A stretch of 6,380 nt of DNA from Rhizobacter sp. (GTDB lineage: Bacteria; Pseudomonadota; Gammaproteobacteria; Burkholderiales; Burkholderiaceae_C). The DNA lies in contig JANYFX010000446.1 of the NCBI GenBank assembly GCA_025359585.1, positions 1-6,380 on the forward strand. Reading direction: 5' to 3'. Positions 5,127 through 6,380 of this stretch are shown here, one piece after another. Made by a program: the position numbers and the translations under genes. The stretch's first letter is position 1. Every line of letters starts with the position of its first letter. The notes under the pieces were generated by a model. That model had not been told where the DNA came from. It saw nothing but the letters and a program-made list of their open reading frames with translations, and searched no databases.

Positions 5127-6320
5127 GTGAACCGGCTTGAGCGGTTCGCGCCGACGCTGGCCGAAGCGCTCGCGCGCATTGCCGCAGTGCGCCCGGGCGA
5201 CTACGCACGCAGTCGCAACGCGCTCGACGGCGCCGTGACCGGGCTGTCGCCCTACATCACGCACGGCTTCGTCGACCTGCCGGAGGTCGCAGCCGGGGTC
5301 GCTGCGGGCCACCGGCTCGATCCGCAACACCGCTTCATGTTCGAACTCGGCTGGCGCGAGTTCTTTCGGCATGTGTGGCAACAACGCGGCGACGCCATCT
5401 TCACCTCGATGCATGCCGGGCCGTTGCCCGACGATGAGTATGCACGTGAGCTGCCCGCCGATGTGCGCGAGGCCCGCACCGGAGTCCCGGTCATCGACGA
5501 GGCGGTGCGCACGCTGTACGCGACCGGCTACCTGCACAACCACGCACGGATGTGGTTGGCCAGTTACGTGGTGCACCTGCGCCGCGTGCATTGGCGCGCC
5601 GGTGCTGATTGGCTCTATGCCCACCTGCTCGACGGCGACCTCGCCAGCAACCACCTCAGCTGGCAGTGGGTGGCGGGCACCTTCAGCCACAAGCCCTACC
5701 TCTTCAATGCCGACAACGTGGCGCGTTATGCGCCCGCGCCGTGGCACAGCCCCGGCAGCGTGATCGACACGTCGTACGAAGCGCTCGACGCGATCGCTCG
5801 CGGCGGCCCGCTGCCTCTCGCGCGCCCGGTCGACGAAGGTGTGAGCGAGCCGCGGACACAGCGTGGGCCCACAACGCAAATGCGCACGGTCCCGGCCAGT
5901 GGTGCGGCGGTGATGGGCCGGGATGTCTGGCTGGTTCACCCTTGGGCGCTGGGCGATCCGCCGGACGACCTGCCGGCCGACGCGCTGCGCGTGTCGATCT
6001 GCACAAGGGAGTTTCACGAGCGGTGGGTCTGGAGCGACGCGCGCTGGGCATTCGTCGGTGCCCGCATGGCAGAGCTGTCGCCGCTCTGCTGGCACGACAG
6101 CGCTGCGGCCATCGGCACCGCGTTGCAAGGCGCCCGTTCGGTGCGCGGTGTCGACGACCAACACCTCGATGCGGCCCTCCGCAGCGTGGTCACCATGGCC
6201 GCGGTTCGCCCGCTCTTTGGCAAGGTCGACAAGCCCTGCACCTCGTTCTCGCAATGGTGGAAGCGGGCCCACACCCCGGACCGAAACAACTGTGCCGCCG
6301 CGACGGCGAACTTCGCATGA
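5127..6320 (+). CDS. Photolyase/cryptochrome-like flavoprotein with FAD domain first (possibly permuted)
   Basis: A 397-residue protein. Residues 25-205 are a photolyase FAD-binding domain: SRNALDGAVTGLSPYITHG (29-47), ELGWREFFRHVW (73-84), TGVPVIDEAVRTL (118-130), GYLHNHARMW (134-143) and LLDGDLASNHLSWQW (167-181). Against E. coli PhrB numbering recalled from memory, E274, W277, N341, M345, D372, N378, W382 and W384 match E73, W76, N138, M142, D169, N175, W179 and W181. R342 is H139. W359 matches W156, but W306 has no counterpart: no Trp lies between 85 and 142. The usual N-terminal antenna domain is absent. Residues 264-397 resemble it instead, from DVWLVHPWAL (266-275) to SFSQWWKRA (373-381). 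CPD repair or blue-light signalling are both possible. The stop overlaps the next start (ATGA, 6317-6320). Confidence 0.88.
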   Translation: MNRLERFAPTLAEALARIAAVRPGDYARSRNALDGAVTGLSPYITHGFVDLPEVAAGVAAGHRLDPQHRFMFELGWREFFRHVWQQRGDAIFTSMHAGPLPDDEYARELPADVREARTGVPVIDEAVRTLYATGYLHNHARMWLASYVVHLRRVHWRAGADWLYAHLLDGDLASNHLSWQWVAGTFSHKPYLFNADNVARYAPAPWHSPGSVIDTSYEALDAIARGGPLPLARPVDEGVSEPRTQRGPTTQMRTVPASGAAVMGRDVWLVHPWALGDPPDDLPADALRVSICTREFHERWVWSDARWAFVGARMAELSPLCWHDSAAAIGTALQGARSVRGVDDQHLDAALRSVVTMAAVRPLFGKVDKPCTSFSQWWKRAHTPDRNNCAAATANFA

Positions 6321-6380
6321 ACCCATCGCAAAACCTGGTGGCCCTGGTGACTGGCGCGCGCGGCGGGATCGGCTCGCAGG
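6317..6380 (+). CDS. Short-chain dehydrogenase/reductase, N-terminal fragment
   Basis: The first 21 codons of a gene cut by the right edge. The protein begins MNPSQNLVALVTGARGGIGS, with strand beta-1 (LVALVTG) and the SDR cofactor motif TGxxxGIG (T13-G-A-R-G-G-I-G20), which binds NAD(P)H. The ATG overlaps the photolyase-like stop by 4 nt (ATGA), so it belongs to the same operon and is probably translationally coupled. The substrate cannot be judged from this fragment. From memory, SDR genes occur next to photolyase genes in light-induced clusters of other proteobacteria. Confidence 0.85.
   Translation, partial: MNPSQNLVALVTGARGGIGSQ

Noticed and set aside
5079..6326. Long open frame (415 codons) on the minus strand opposite the photolyase-like gene
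   Set aside because: It mirrors the coding strand in GC-rich DNA. Its composition is Arg/His/Val-rich with no recognisable motif, while the plus strand encodes a clear photolyase FAD domain.
1..6380. CRISPR arrays, tRNA/rRNA genes, prophage or transposon genes
   Set aside because: No regularly spaced repeats, cloverleaf-like segments or integrase/transposase motifs were seen on either strand.

Overview
The window is GC-rich DNA with dense coding, short overlaps between genes and no mobile-element, CRISPR, tRNA or rRNA signal. Protein style (FrnE-like DsbA protein, DUF427, periplasmic HiPIP, MerR/LitR-type regulator beside a photolyase-like gene) suggests a betaproteobacterium, probably Burkholderiales. 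That assignment is inferred from protein flavour, not from a marker gene.

Left part (1-1475): the N-terminal end of a FrnE-like DsbA-family oxidoreductase on the minus strand (truncated by the window edge), a stand-alone response-regulator receiver domain on the minus strand, an intergenic stretch, and a small plus-strand gene for an unrecognised 121-residue protein with a basic N-terminus. That gene converges on the next gene across a hairpin-rich terminator region.

Right part (1475-6380): a divergent locus that looks like a light- or photo-oxidative-stress module. On the minus strand, a MerR-family regulator with the CarH/LitR type of N-terminus is followed by a DUF427 gene overlapping it by 17 bp. 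On the plus strand is a probable operon: a DCC/DUF393 thiol-disulfide protein, a renalase-like FAD/NAD(P)-dependent oxidoreductase (ATGA overlap), a Tat-exported high-potential iron-sulfur protein, a photolyase-like flavoprotein, and the start of a short-chain dehydrogenase (ATGA overlap). The divergent control region carries a perfect 12-bp inverted repeat separated by 27 bp, a good candidate for the MerR operator.

The most striking gene is the photolyase-like one. Its FAD-binding catalytic domain comes first, directly at the N-terminus. The C-terminal ~130 residues resemble the alpha/beta antenna domain that normally precedes it, including a segment resembling the usual 'FTPFWK' end of that domain. 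This suggests a circularly permuted domain order. Most CPD-photolyase active-site residues appear conserved, but the surface tryptophan of the classic electron-transfer triad is missing. The regulator shows no cobalamin-binding DxHxxG motif, so if it responds to light it must do so by another route. Together the genes suggest a regulon that repairs or senses photodamage and manages redox stress in cytoplasm and periplasm; this is inferred from context and homology.
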